Of a DNA stretch of 34,807 nt, positions 23,961 through 31,941 are shown one piece after another (within the stretch, counting starts at the first letter, position 1; each line of letters begins with the position of its first letter). The DNA lies in assembly GCA_022564515.1 (NCBI GenBank), contig JADFLH010000011.1, forward strand, positions 1-34,807, written 5' to 3'. The translations under genes and the position numbers were made by a program. The notes beneath the pieces are model-generated. The model did no database searches and was not told the origin of the DNA. It saw only the letters and a program-made list of their open reading frames with translations. Source of the stretch: Nitrososphaerota archaeon. GTDB taxonomy: Archaea; Thermoproteota; Nitrososphaeria; Nitrososphaerales; Nitrosopumilaceae.

Positions 23961-24111
23961 ACCCCCAACAATTGATATTTAAAATCATCCTGTAATTTGG
24001 GTCAAAAATTTTGGTCCTGATCTTCTCTGCGTCTTAAAACCATTTATACAGGCTGGAGATGCTTTAATCTCCTTATTCCCAATTAGCAATTATCTCCATT
24101 TCTAATACAAT

Positions 24112-24540
24112 TTAGTTGGCTAATTTCAAAAGTGTGGAGTAAATTTTTGTAGAATCTGTTTTTTTATAAATCGGCGTGAAGATTTTCACTTTAACAGGAT
24201 CTTTCTCTCCCAATTCAAGTTGCCGAAGAATTAGTTTTTGTTTATTTAATCTTAAATGAAAGGTAGAATTATGAATTCGCTCCTCTAAACTTTGAAGCAG
24301 TTCTTGGCGTTGTTCATTTGTCAAATTAGAGACAAGATCATCTACAAATTTTTTTGCATCCTTTTTTGTTAGTTTTACTTGAAGAATAGTTATTGCGTTA
24401 TCAAAATGACCTTTAAGATTTTGAATAAAAAATTCTTCTCGTTTAATTTCAAATAATTCATCAAAAATATTGAAAAATTTTGTAACATCTTCAGTTGCGT
24501 GAACTATCACATCAATAATCACTTGAATTTTGTCTTCCAT
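24112..24540 (-). CDS. COG1325-type RNA-binding protein (exosome-associated)
   Basis: About 142 residues from ATG at 24540; a TTG two codons upstream is less likely. Pattern: an N-terminal strand with VIVHATEDVTKFFNIFDELF, a middle containing GHFDNAITILQVKLTKKDA, and a helical end with LHLRLNKQKLILRQLELGE-like basic segments. These match the short archaeal COG1325 family, predicted to act with the exosome or in RNA binding. It is the last gene of the operon that starts with uS15, which fits a role in translation or RNA metabolism. Function is inferred from family and position. Confidence 0.72.
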   Translation of the reverse strand: MEDKIQVIIDVIVHATEDVTKFFNIFDELFEIKREEFFIQNLKGHFDNAITILQVKLTKKDAKKFVDDLVSNLTNEQRQELLQSLEERIHNSTFHLRLNKQKLILRQLELGEKDPVKVKIFTPIYKKTDSTKIYSTLLKLAN

Positions 24541-24572
24541 GAGCAATATAATAAAGAAGTTCTGAAATTTAT

Positions 24573-25184
24573 TTATGCTTGAAGAAGGGCAATCTCTTTT
24601 TCTGCAGTTCTGATAAGTTTAACCTTTTCAAATCCCACATGTCTAATCCTAATCAGTTTTTTAGTAGCTGCCATTATATCGGAATTTATCTTTCCGTAAC
24701 AGGTAGCCTGAACAAACTGGTCAATGGTCATTTGTGGAATGGTCTTATCGATAATGTCTCTTGCTATAAGTCTAAGAGCATGTTTCCTCGATGTATTAAG
24801 TTGTCTATGAGTTAGTATAATTAACTTTAATCGGAAAATGAAACCATCTTTTGTTTTTGCCTCTACTATGAAATTGATCTTGGATGAACCACGTCTAACA
24901 ATACTCCTCAAAAACTCTTTTGCGTATTCATATTTTTTGAAAATTGTAGTCGCACTATCACCTTGAATTTTATTTATTTGGAAGAAGATCTTGTATTGAT
25001 GTTGTGATTGATCGCCCTTGAGAATATCATAGAGAGTGACTTCAATAACTCTACCAACTGCATTTTCATCATCCGTAATTGGTATGTATGCTAATGGAAC
25101 GTTGTTAAACGAGTCTGGAGCAAGAACAGTAATCCATCTCTTTTCTCTCCACTTATCCTTGACTCTTGTTTTTCTCCGTGCCAA
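24573..25184 (-). CDS. rps3ae: Ribosomal protein eS1 (S3Ae)
   Basis: A 203-residue basic protein starting MARRKTRVKDKWREKRW, with the LAPDSFNNVPLAYIPITDD stretch and the later QYKIFFQI and RKHALRLIARDIID segments of archaeal/eukaryotic eS1. It is part of the small subunit near the mRNA exit. It lies in the uS15-RecJ-Pcc1-SerS-eS1 series on the minus strand, 40 bases after SerS. Length is normal for archaea. Confidence 0.95.
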   Translation of the reverse strand: MARRKTRVKDKWREKRWITVLAPDSFNNVPLAYIPITDDENAVGRVIEVTLYDILKGDQSQHQYKIFFQINKIQGDSATTIFKKYEYAKEFLRSIVRRGSSKINFIVEAKTKDGFIFRLKLIILTHRQLNTSRKHALRLIARDIIDKTIPQMTIDQFVQATCYGKINSDIMAATKKLIRIRHVGFEKVKLIRTAEKEIALLQA

Positions 25185-25224
25185 TTAATAACGACCTTTG
25201 AATCCAAAATATAAGAGTATGTGA

Positions 25225-26487
25225 TTAGATTATGGATTTTCCAGTATAGCTTTGCAACACTTTTGGAATATCAATGTGCCCATCCTTAGTTTGAAAATTT
25301 TCCATTATCGAAACTAAAACTCTGGAGGTAGCAACGAGAGTACTATTAAGGGTGTGAAGATATTGTGTTTCTTCATTTGTTTTATCTCTAAATCTGATTT
25401 TGAGTCTTCGTGCTTGATAATCAAGGCAGTTAGAACAAGACACAATTTCTCGATATGCGTTCTGGCCTGTCATCCAAGCTTCAACATCATAGGTTTTTGC
25501 TGAAATCTTTCCCATATCCTCACTAGAAAGAAGGATGACTTTGTATGGAATTTCGAGTTTTTGATAAAACTCTTCAACTATTTGGATCATTTTTTCATGC
25601 TCGTTCCAAGACTCTTCAGGTCTGGAAAAAACAAATAGTTCAACTTTTTCAAACTGATGAACTCTAAAGATTCCTTTTTGATCCTTTCCGTGTGCTCCAG
25701 CTTCTTTTCTAAAACAAGGACTCACACCCGCGTATTTCATTGGTAAATGTTTTCCTTCAATAATTTCATCAGTATGCATTGCTGCTATTGCATGTTCTGA
25801 TGTTCCAATGAGATAGAGGTCCTTATCTTGAATTTTGTAAATCATATCTTCAAAATCTTCAGCAATAATTGCGCCTTCCATGGATTTTCTTTTGATTAGA
25901 AATGGTGGTTGTACAAGGGAATAATTTTTTTCAGCAAGAAAATCCAATGCGAAATTTATCAATGCTTGATTTAATCTAACTAATTCATTTTTCAGATAGT
26001 AGAATCGTGCACCCGAAACCTTTGCGGCACGTTCCAAATCCACTAAATCCAAATTCTCTACAATGTCTATGTGATCTTGAATTTTAAAATCAAATTGAGG
26101 AATTTTCCCCCATCTCCTAATTTCTTTATTTTCAGTTTTACTATCCCCAATTGGAACAGATTTATGAATGAGATTTGGAATTGTGTAAGCAAGTCTGACA
26201 TAATCTTTTTCAATCTCATCTCGATCCGCTTCTAACTCGATCAACTTATGACCATCACTTTTTATTTCAGCTACTAAATCTTCAACATTTTCTTTTTCTT
26301 TTATTCTGCGTGATATTTCAATTGATATATCATTTCTTTTCTTTCTAAGTTGATCAGTTTCAATAATCAACTCTCTTCGCTTTTTGTCTAATCTAATTAA
26401 TTTATCAAGGTCGAACTCAACAGCCCTGTCTTTTAACATCATTCGAATTTTCTCTGGATTTTCCCTGAGAATTTTTGGATCTAACAT
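25225..26487 (-). CDS. serS: Seryl-tRNA synthetase
   Basis: A 420-residue class II synthetase of the common (not methanogen-type) form. The N-terminal long coiled coil (about 25-105, Lys/Glu/Arg heptads) binds the tRNA-Ser long arm. Motif 2 reads CFRKEAGAHGKDQKGIFRVHQF, and motif 3 is near the end (LNSTLVATSRVLVSIMENFQ). The start ATG overlaps the end of the Pcc1 gene by seven bases, indicating coupled expression. Confidence 0.96.
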   Translation of the reverse strand: MLDPKILRENPEKIRMMLKDRAVEFDLDKLIRLDKKRRELIIETDQLRKKRNDISIEISRRIKEKENVEDLVAEIKSDGHKLIELEADRDEIEKDYVRLAYTIPNLIHKSVPIGDSKTENKEIRRWGKIPQFDFKIQDHIDIVENLDLVDLERAAKVSGARFYYLKNELVRLNQALINFALDFLAEKNYSLVQPPFLIKRKSMEGAIIAEDFEDMIYKIQDKDLYLIGTSEHAIAAMHTDEIIEGKHLPMKYAGVSPCFRKEAGAHGKDQKGIFRVHQFEKVELFVFSRPEESWNEHEKMIQIVEEFYQKLEIPYKVILLSSEDMGKISAKTYDVEAWMTGQNAYREIVSCSNCLDYQARRLKIRFRDKTNEETQYLHTLNSTLVATSRVLVSIMENFQTKDGHIDIPKVLQSYTGKSII

Positions 26488-26729
26488 CCGTCAATCACTT
26501 TTAAAGCAACCTGTACATGTTCTAAAACCTCATCAACCGTAGCAATCAATTTTTTCATATCTCCCTGACTCTGAAAATTAAAAACAACCTTGTTATCAAA
26601 ATTTTCTAGTTCTAAAGTCAAGTTTTCTGGAAAATTAACATTGTCTGGTTCAAGAGCTTTTCTTAATGTTTCTGCCTTTTTCTTTGAAATGTTGTCAAGA
26701 GTTACTTGAACTTTGCATGTTAATGACAT
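26481..26729 (-). CDS. pcc1: KEOPS complex subunit Pcc1
   Basis: An 82-residue protein with the small alpha/beta Pcc1 fold: a start strand (CKVQVTLDN), a helix with Lys/Ala-rich KKKAETLRKALEPDN, paired strands (LTLELENFDNKVVFNF) and a final helix (LIATVDEVLEHVQVALKVI). KEOPS makes t6A37 on ANN-decoding tRNAs, and Pcc1 dimerises and contacts Kae1. It overlaps RecJ by 35 bases and SerS by seven. The location between these genes is conserved in archaea and supports the call. Confidence 0.85.
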   Translation of the reverse strand: MSLTCKVQVTLDNISKKKAETLRKALEPDNVNFPENLTLELENFDNKVVFNFQSQGDMKKLIATVDEVLEHVQVALKVIDGC

Positions 26730-28116
26730 TGTCTTCTAAATAGTCCAAGAACTCATCCAATTTGTCTTTAGTTATTCTAGCACCAGCAGCAGCATTATGT
26801 CCTCCACCAACCCCATCAAATTTTTCTGCCCCTCGTCTCATCAGTTCACTTAAATTCACATCAGAGTTGCATCCTGCTGATTTTCTTGATGAAAACTTTA
26901 TAGTTCCCTCGTCACCATTTGTTCTCAATATAACAATTTTTCCAGAATTTTTGGGCGAACCTGCAATGAGAGAAGAAATCGTTCCTGTCATAGTTTCTGG
27001 GATCACTCCTTCTCCATTTACCATAACACAATTTTTTCTATCTGAAATTCTCCATCTCTCATTTCCTAAAATGTTCATGTACTCTCTGATCATTTTTCTA
27101 TATTTTGAAAGAATATTTTCTCCTTCTTGAAGCATTTTATTTCTGTCTCCCATACAAATTCCAATTCCAACCCCTGCTTTACCAATCCGTCCACAAGAGT
27201 TTAGCAAAGTGGCAAAATCACGCCCATCTCGCAAAAAACTCCTTTTATCCTCTCTTGGAAATGAATATGTGTATCCAATCAACTCCTGCATTATTTCTGT
27301 GGAATTTTTTCCCGATGTGTACCTTGCTAGTGCTTCAATGAGGATACGTTTTTCATCTTCACTCAGTTCGGCTGGAACTCTCCATCTCCCCCCATCCTTC
27401 AGTTTAATGCCAGCCGAATTTATCAACGAAAGGCAGGCATCTCTATTCCAAGTAAGTCCTTCAATGAATGGTTGTGAGGTAAATGCAAGAGAATCTGGAA
27501 TTGGTCTTGTCTCACGTCCTACAACCAGTAAATCTAAATCCATTTCAAGTAATCCTTCTTTTTTTGCTGTTTTTGCAATTTCATAATTTTTTCCTGTAAA
27601 GGATTTTTTTTCACCCTGATCCTGTCTGTCACCAAGTGCCGAAACTACAGCTATTGATGAAAGGTCTACGTTTTTATCATCAAGAGAAATTGCGGCCAAA
27701 TAAGCCATTCCCCCTGCACAAATTTCTCTACCTCCATCAAATCCATACTTCCATGCATTAATCACCTGTTCATTATCATGTTCTTCTTCTGAAATTTCAT
27801 GATGATCTAATACAAACCAGTTATCGCCAAGGTTATCATCTAAAGTTTTTGCAAATCCTCCCCCAAGATCGGTTATGATGTTTAAGTCTCTAGCATTTTT
27901 TTGAAGATTGGAAATTACAGATCTGTTCAGTTCTATTACTGTTCTTACTGTGCATTTTGCACCTGCTCTAATTAGGGCTTTAGTAATAATGCTGCCAGAG
28001 CTTAAACCATCACAATCAATATGAGTTAGAACAAAAATAGATTTGTTTGATTTTATACAATCAAAAATTTTATCATGAAAATAGGAAAGTGATTGATCTA
28101 GATTCTTTTCCATCAC
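26695..28116 (-). CDS. recJ: Archaeal RecJ/DHH single-strand exonuclease (GAN-like)
   Basis: A 473-residue DHH-superfamily phosphoesterase. Motif I is HIDCDG (Asp34, Asp36), motif II includes DLGGG (Asp83), motif III is DHH (104-106), and the C-terminal DHHA1 domain ends with GGGHNAAAGA. Archaeal relatives (GAN) associate with GINS and the CMG helicase or act in RNA/DNA trimming. The start is either GTG at 28116 or the ATG at 28113, which overlaps the uS15 stop by one base (TGATG). It lies between uS15 and Pcc1 in the operon. Confidence 0.9.
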   Translation of the reverse strand: MMEKNLDQSLSYFHDKIFDCIKSNKSIFVLTHIDCDGLSSGSIITKALIRAGAKCTVRTVIELNRSVISNLQKNARDLNIITDLGGGFAKTLDDNLGDNWFVLDHHEISEEEHDNEQVINAWKYGFDGGREICAGGMAYLAAISLDDKNVDLSSIAVVSALGDRQDQGEKKSFTGKNYEIAKTAKKEGLLEMDLDLLVVGRETRPIPDSLAFTSQPFIEGLTWNRDACLSLINSAGIKLKDGGRWRVPAELSEDEKRILIEALARYTSGKNSTEIMQELIGYTYSFPREDKRSFLRDGRDFATLLNSCGRIGKAGVGIGICMGDRNKMLQEGENILSKYRKMIREYMNILGNERWRISDRKNCVMVNGEGVIPETMTGTISSLIAGSPKNSGKIVILRTNGDEGTIKFSSRKSAGCNSDVNLSELMRRGAEKFDGVGGGHNAAAGARITKDKLDEFLDYLEDNVINMQSSSNS

Positions 28117-28559
28117 TCTAGTTTAGCGACAACGGATTTATATTTCCAGTTTTTGTCGAGTTGGCCCGTTTTTTTGTAATATACATCCAGTCTGTGAACT
28201 TTGGCTTCTATAAGCTCAAGAGATCTGACATTTCGGTAATCCTTCTTGTTGGCTTTTAGATGTTTTTGTAAACGAATAGCCTCTTTTACAATGTTGTCTA
28301 AATCTTCGGGAATTTCTGGTTTTAGATTGTTTTCCTCTAAAATCTGAATGATTGTCTTTTTTATAATTGGCTTTACAAGTGGAATTGCATGTTGATCGCG
28401 AAGCTTAATTCCGATCAGACTTGGGGGGATTTCCTCTTTTGCATATTTTACTACAAGCTCTTCGATTTGCTTTGGATTTTGGGAAATCCATGGTGCACTT
28501 GTAGTAACAGGTCTTGTTGAATGAGATTTTCCATGTCTATGGCTATGTATACGTCCCAT
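28113..28559 (-). CDS. rps15: Ribosomal protein uS15
   Basis: A 148-residue archaeal-type uS15. The N-terminal extension MGRIHSHRHGKSHSTRPV is rich in His and basic residues, then the helical bundle with HRLDVYYKKTG near the end, the conserved rRNA-binding region (here lacking the bacterial HxxDxxxRxxL form, as usual in archaea). First gene of a six-gene minus-strand operon. Its promoter is likely the GTTTAATTTCG stretch about 28575-28590. Confidence 0.96.
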   Translation of the reverse strand: MGRIHSHRHGKSHSTRPVTTSAPWISQNPKQIEELVVKYAKEEIPPSLIGIKLRDQHAIPLVKPIIKKTIIQILEENNLKPEIPEDLDNIVKEAIRLQKHLKANKKDYRNVRSLELIEAKVHRLDVYYKKTGQLDKNWKYKSVVAKLE

Positions 28560-28631
28560 GTTCTGTGTGGCTTGAGAACGAAATTAAACGTTACTTGATC
28601 CTACGGAAAATCAAATTTGGAAAAAAAGAAA

Positions 28632-28641
28632 AGTTAAATAT
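28632..28641 (+). promoter_or_regulatory. TATA-like box of the 105-residue membrane protein
   Basis: GTTAAATATC lies about 30-40 nt before the ATG at 28672. Confidence 0.45.
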
Positions 28642-28671
28642 CTTCGGGAGATTCATTTGAGCAGGTAAACA

Positions 28672-28989
28672 ATGAATAAAACAATACTTTTGGCAAGTCT
28701 GTTCGCGATATATATAATCGGTTACTATGGAATGACAGGAATTGCATTTGCCCAATATGTTGGGGGAACAACTAGTGAACCTCTATCACTTGAACAAACC
28801 CTTGAACTTGCAAGAATTAGAGTAGAAATTGCTAACGAATTCCCCGGAACCGGGTCAGGCACACCATATCTTGATGCAACTGGTATAATTGGTTCCACGG
28901 CAATTGCTGCAGCAGTCTTTGGTGGTATTGCTGGGGCCTTGTTCCTTAAAGGAAGGTCAGGCAAATACGCTGCGCAGGGAAGAGGCTAA
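28672..28989 (+). CDS. Small secreted/membrane protein, candidate AMO accessory subunit (AmoY or AmoZ)
   Basis: A 105-residue protein with a signal-like first helix (1-28, ending AFA-Q, a likely signal peptidase site), an exposed segment with an amphipathic helix (LEQTLELARIRVEIANEF), and one C-terminal membrane helix (about 73-93) followed by a basic Gly-rich cytoplasmic tail. The expected topology places the middle outside the membrane. It has a TATA-like box and sits upstream of the amo genes. Two archaea-specific AMO subunits, AmoY and AmoZ, are known from Nitrososphaera viennensis as small membrane proteins supported by synteny. This gene and the next are the obvious candidates, but I cannot decide which is which from memory. 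Confidence 0.6.
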   Translation: MNKTILLASLFAIYIIGYYGMTGIAFAQYVGGTTSEPLSLEQTLELARIRVEIANEFPGTGSGTPYLDATGIIGSTAIAAAVFGGIAGALFLKGRSGKYAAQGRG

Positions 28990-29065
28990 GCTAAAGACCA
29001 CACGCTTATTTTATTAGGATTATCTACATAGCCTAATCTCACCATTTTTTAGAATTGCAGAAATG

Positions 29066-29072
29066 TATATAT
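29066..29072 (+). promoter_or_regulatory. TATA box of the 89-residue membrane protein
   Basis: TATATAT ends 25 nt before the ATG at 29098, an excellent match in sequence and position for a leaderless promoter. Confidence 0.6.
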
Positions 29073-29097
29073 CGCACAAACATCGTTTTCATAAACA

Positions 29098-29367
29098 ATG
29101 ATTCCCATCTTGGGCATATTCCTCAACATCCTCACATCTGTAACAGGTCAGCTAGGGCCAAACTATGACCCATTATTTTACGATGTAATGACATACATCT
29201 TTGGCACTATGATGTTTGCCATTTTCCTATTGGCACTTATCTCTTTTTGGCTACGTGTTCATGGATGGTCATACAAAGACACTCGTGAGAAATGGGTTGA
29301 TGAATTAGACCGACACTTTGAGAAAGAAGGCATTGGTCTAATCCCAGATAACGGAAAATACTGGTAA
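29098..29367 (+). CDS. Small single-pass membrane protein, candidate AMO accessory subunit (AmoY or AmoZ)
   Basis: An 89-residue protein. It has a short hydrophobic start (MIPILGIFLNILTSVTG), possibly a signal anchor, a short polar loop with PNYDPLFYD, one clear membrane helix (about 31-52), and an aromatic/charged cytoplasmic tail of 35 residues (HGWSYKDTREKWVDELDRH...). It has the best TATA box of the region and its own transcription unit. Position next to amoB and the small, well-ordered membrane design make it a candidate extra subunit of archaeal ammonia monooxygenase. No enzymatic motif is present. The call rests on context and on knowledge that AmoY/AmoZ exist. Confidence 0.6.
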   Translation: MIPILGIFLNILTSVTGQLGPNYDPLFYDVMTYIFGTMMFAIFLLALISFWLRVHGWSYKDTREKWVDELDRHFEKEGIGLIPDNGKYW

Positions 29368-29430
29368 ACCCTTTCTTTTCATTATTTTCTATATCACTTA
29401 GATAACACTATTTTTCAAAGTTCAAAAACA

Positions 29431-29970
29431 CTAAACATCGGGTGGCAAAAAATCTGTGTCCTTTGATTCGTCATAGGCCTTTGAAATAAATTCTGCCTTG
29501 TAATGGTATCCATCTATCAAGGGAGCATTTATGAAGAGTGGAGATTCTTTTCCATTAACGAAAATTTTTGACTTGCCCTGATCCATCTCCCTCATTGGAA
29601 AACCGTCATCAACATAGGTAGTCCATGTCCAGAAAAAGTGTCCTATCTCAAATTGGTATTCTTCATCCCATTCAGCATATATTATTCCGTCACTGGACAA
29701 AGTGTAAAGAGAGTGTGTGCACCCTTCGACAATTCCTATATTGGCTGGGATTTCAACCTTTTGACTATTTACGTACAATTCTAAAGTAGCTGAAATTTTG
29801 TAAGGGGTTTCCCTGTCATCAATACAGACTCTAAGAGGATTATCTCTGTTAAGATATTGTTGAACTCCCAAACTTGTAAAACCAACTGAAATTCCAATAA
29901 TTGCAGTAATGACTAGAAATCTCAAAGTCTTTCTACGTTTTGTAGGATCACCCATTCCAGGCCAAAACAT
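29431..29970 (-). CDS. Membrane-anchored extracytoplasmic protein
   Basis: A 179-residue protein. A basic N-terminus (DPTKRRKTLR) is followed by a single membrane helix (about 18-37). The rest is a beta-rich extracytoplasmic domain with two cysteines (Cys49 and Cys84) that could form a disulfide, many aromatic residues (HFFWTWTTYVDDG) and an acidic C-terminus (FLPPDV). It starts with ATG at 29970. I do not recognise a family with a known function. It lies between the candidate AMO subunits and amoB, so a role in the same process is possible but not shown. Confidence 0.7.
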   Translation of the reverse strand: MFWPGMGDPTKRRKTLRFLVITAIIGISVGFTSLGVQQYLNRDNPLRVCIDDRETPYKISATLELYVNSQKVEIPANIGIVEGCTHSLYTLSSDGIIYAEWDEEYQFEIGHFFWTWTTYVDDGFPMREMDQGKSKIFVNGKESPLFINAPLIDGYHYKAEFISKAYDESKDTDFLPPDV

Positions 29971-30011
29971 GATATCCCTCGATTAGAATTCCATAAAGCC
30001 CTTTCTATAAT

Positions 30012-30164
30012 CTATTTATCAGTTATTTCAAGAGTATCAAACTGATCTTGATGATCAGCTATAAAGTATGTTATTTCATCTGAGTCAATTTCTACCCATT
30101 CAGATTCATCTTGGTAGAGAAGACAGTCTTCAGCGAAAATGTCTCCGTCCCGTAAATCTGACAA
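30012..30164 (-). CDS. 50-residue acidic protein
   Basis: An open frame from TTG at 30164 to TAG at 30012. The product (MSDLRDGDIFAEDCLLYQDE...) is strongly acidic, with one Cys and aromatic residues in a regular pattern, unlike a random frame. If one T in the eight-T run at 30173-30180 is removed, the upstream gene would end at a TGA directly before this TTG, the arrangement expected for a two-gene unit. No family is recognised. Confidence 0.55.
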   Translation of the reverse strand: MSDLRDGDIFAEDCLLYQDESEWVEIDSDEITYFIADHQDQFDTLEITDK

Positions 30165-30333
30165 TCATACGCTTTTTTTTGGGCGAAAACCCATACGGAA
30201 GTTTTAGGACTTTGTCCCTTCTTTCATTTTGTACATTAATCTTGCATTCTTCATTGCCAAATTTGACTCTTCCAAAAAAGTAGCTCTGATTGATGTCCAA
30301 ACTAAGAATCTTGAAACTAATAACCATGTACAT
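30130..30333 (-). CDS. Small basic protein, 3' end possibly frame-shifted
   Basis: A 67-residue frame from ATG at 30333 (or ATG at 30327). The first 50 residues look coding (FKILSLDINQSYFFGRVKFG, then NVQNERRDKVLKLPYGFSPKK). The last 14 (RMIVRFTGRRHFR) come after an eight-base homopolymer (30173-30180) and overlap the next gene out of frame. With seven bases the protein would end ...SPKKSV, immediately before the next start. I therefore suspect a one-base indel in the run. Function unknown. Confidence 0.5.
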   Translation of the reverse strand: MYMVISFKILSLDINQSYFFGRVKFGNEECKINVQNERRDKVLKLPYGFSPKKKRMIVRFTGRRHFR

Positions 30334-30362
30334 TAAGTTAGTTTTCTTACCACATAAAATTT

Positions 30363-30385
30363 TGATTCTTAAAATATGAGAATCA
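30363..30385. other. Short inverted repeat downstream of amoB
   Basis: TGATTCT (30363-30369) and AGAATCA (30379-30385) are perfect complements around a 9-nt loop. It lies in the gap between amoB and the next minus-strand gene, so it could mark the amoB transcript end or be a binding site. Such 7-bp repeats also arise by chance in AT-rich DNA. Confidence 0.35.
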
Positions 30386-30440
30386 TAAACTAATGTGACT
30401 TATACTGGGAATTCCGAAAATGAAAAGGAAGGTTGGAAAT

Positions 30441-31010
30441 TTAAATTACTTGCCAGGGTCTAGTCGCAAAGGTGATTACGTATCCGACACCAATTATGAT
30501 TGATTGGTATGCGATATTTGTATATGGGATTGGTTTGAGAATGAAGTCGCCATCAACAACAACTGTTTGACCTGGTCCAAGTCCTGGACCAACATTAGCA
30601 ATATTAAGCTGAGTATGTACATGATATACTCCTGGCTCTAGCGCCTTCGCAGAGATTGAATAAGATAATACACTATTGCCTGGGATATCAATAACATTTC
30701 CTGGCGGGTCTCTAGATTGAATCTCCCATCTGTTACCTGCATTGGTTGATTCTGAGAAGATAGAAATCCACCCTCTCATATCGCTCTCTATAAGACTGAC
30801 CAATTTTCCCTGCACGGTAAGAATTTCACCTGTTTGTAGAGATTGCCTGTTGAATGTTTCATCCTCAATTCTTATGAAACGACTCTGTAGTTGTGCTTGA
30901 ACACCGTGTGCCTCTGCAGTTGGAAGTATTACCTCTACCCAATTGAATCCAAGTGTTCCAATTGCTAAAACGACACCTAATCCGATTACCATAAGTTTTT
31001 TATCGACCAT
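30441..31010 (-). CDS. amoB: Ammonia monooxygenase subunit B
   Basis: A 189-residue archaeal AmoB. An N-terminal helix acts as signal/anchor and ends before AEAHGVQ, where cleavage would expose His35 as the new N-terminal residue region. His130-Val-His132 supplies the other two ligands of the CuB site, matching His33/His137/His139 of particulate methane monooxygenase. A cupredoxin-like domain follows, then one C-terminal membrane helix (about 163-182). The long insert of the bacterial protein is missing, as usual in archaea. It is divergent from amoC, with 259 bases between. Start ATG at 31010. Confidence 0.97.
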   Translation of the reverse strand: MVDKKLMVIGLGVVLAIGTLGFNWVEVILPTAEAHGVQAQLQSRFIRIEDETFNRQSLQTGEILTVQGKLVSLIESDMRGWISIFSESTNAGNRWEIQSRDPPGNVIDIPGNSVLSYSISAKALEPGVYHVHTQLNIANVGPGLGPGQTVVVDGDFILKPIPYTNIAYQSIIIGVGYVITFATRPWQVI

Positions 31011-31048
31011 TATTTTCCCTTTAATTAAACAAAAAGGTGATATCCATC

Positions 31049-31058
31049 GTTATATGTT
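31049..31058 (-). promoter_or_regulatory. TATA-like box of amoB
   Basis: On the minus strand AACATATAAC lies about 39-48 nt before the amoB ATG, giving a predicted short 5' leader. Confidence 0.45.
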
Positions 31059-31239
31059 TTACTTTACCGCCTAGTAAGTAATTTAATCTCATTGATTAAC
31101 ATTGATGATTAACAATGAGACACCATTTTAGAATGATTAATTTTATAATTATTTTCAAAGCATTTTATGAAAAAATACTCAATTAAAGATTAAAATTTTA
31201 TAAAATTTGTAGTAAATCCAACATTCTTTAAACTCTTAC

Positions 31240-31247
31240 TTTATATT
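31240..31247 (+). promoter_or_regulatory. TATA box of amoC
   Basis: TTTATATT lies 23-30 nt before the amoC ATG (31270), consistent with a leaderless strong promoter. The rest of the amoB-amoC gap is very AT-rich without other clear signals. Confidence 0.55.
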
Positions 31248-31269
31248 CGAAAAAACAAACAATATAACT

Positions 31270-31833
31270 ATGGCACAGATGCCCGCATTAGTACCAAAAG
31301 AAGTCGAGATTCAACGACTAAAGAAAATCTGGCTTATCATTATTGCTATGGGATCCGTTGCAGCATCAGTCGAAGTAGACAACTTCGTCGATGGTTCTCT
31401 GCATCAAACATCTATCAGAGATAGTGCATTTACACCAGCACACTGGTGGCTGTACAGTCACTTTGTGGCTCTGCCATTGGGCTGGGGTATGGTCGCAATC
31501 TATGATAGGAGGGTACCAATTCTTAGAGGTCCAAACAACTCGATGAACACCGGCTTGAAGATGACCATCCTAGGTTACCTTGCTACAATGTTCACAATTG
31601 GAATCAATGAGATGTGGCACTTCTGGTTTGTAGAGGAAATCTTTGCAGTACCAAACCATTGGATGTTCAACATGGGTGTAGTTGTAGCCTTTATAGGCGC
31701 TCTAGCATATGTCGTAAGAGTATATGCAAGACTGATTGAACTTGGCGCAGAAACACCAGGTGAGAACCCCTACATCGCTGAAATGTACAAGATGGCCTTA
31801 GAAGGCAAATTGTACAGTAGATCCATTCCATAG
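31270..31833 (+). CDS. amoC: Ammonia monooxygenase subunit C
   Basis: A 187-residue membrane protein with about five to six helices. Asp41-x3-His45-x12-His58 reproduces exactly the spacing of the CuC ligands of pMMO (Asp156, His160, His173), so the metal site now favoured as catalytic in this superfamily is intact. The motif lies in VDNFVDGSLHQ and FTPAHWW. The start ATG is preceded by a TATA box, and the gene is first on the plus strand of the amo cluster, followed by amoX and amoA in separate, closely spaced units. Confidence 0.97.
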   Translation: MAQMPALVPKEVEIQRLKKIWLIIIAMGSVAASVEVDNFVDGSLHQTSIRDSAFTPAHWWLYSHFVALPLGWGMVAIYDRRVPILRGPNNSMNTGLKMTILGYLATMFTIGINEMWHFWFVEEIFAVPNHWMFNMGVVVAFIGALAYVVRVYARLIELGAETPGENPYIAEMYKMALEGKLYSRSIP

Positions 31834-31850
31834 GCAAAAGTGTACAAGCA

Positions 31851-31867
31851 CTTTTTTTCTTTTTTTA
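31851..31867 (+). terminator. Poly-T terminator after amoC
   Basis: A nearly uninterrupted run of T (seven, then C, then seven) 18 bases past the amoC stop, the usual archaeal termination signal. It suggests that amoC can end separately from amoX. Confidence 0.6.
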
Positions 31868-31941
31868 TACAAAAAATATAGTTCGTGCTAGGCCATTCAG
31901 ATAAGAAAGATTTTTAAAGATTCTGACGTGTATTAACGCGG

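Noticed and set aside
24031-24075. TATA-like and GGAGAT/ATCTCC repeat between the reductase and the COG1325 gene
   Set aside because: A plus-strand TATA-like box is followed by no frame or clear RNA structure; the inverted repeat is short and likely chance.
26762-27586. Overlapping plus-strand frames of 122, 78 and 125 codons
   Set aside because: All are antisense to RecJ, whose motifs are complete; they show only shadow composition.
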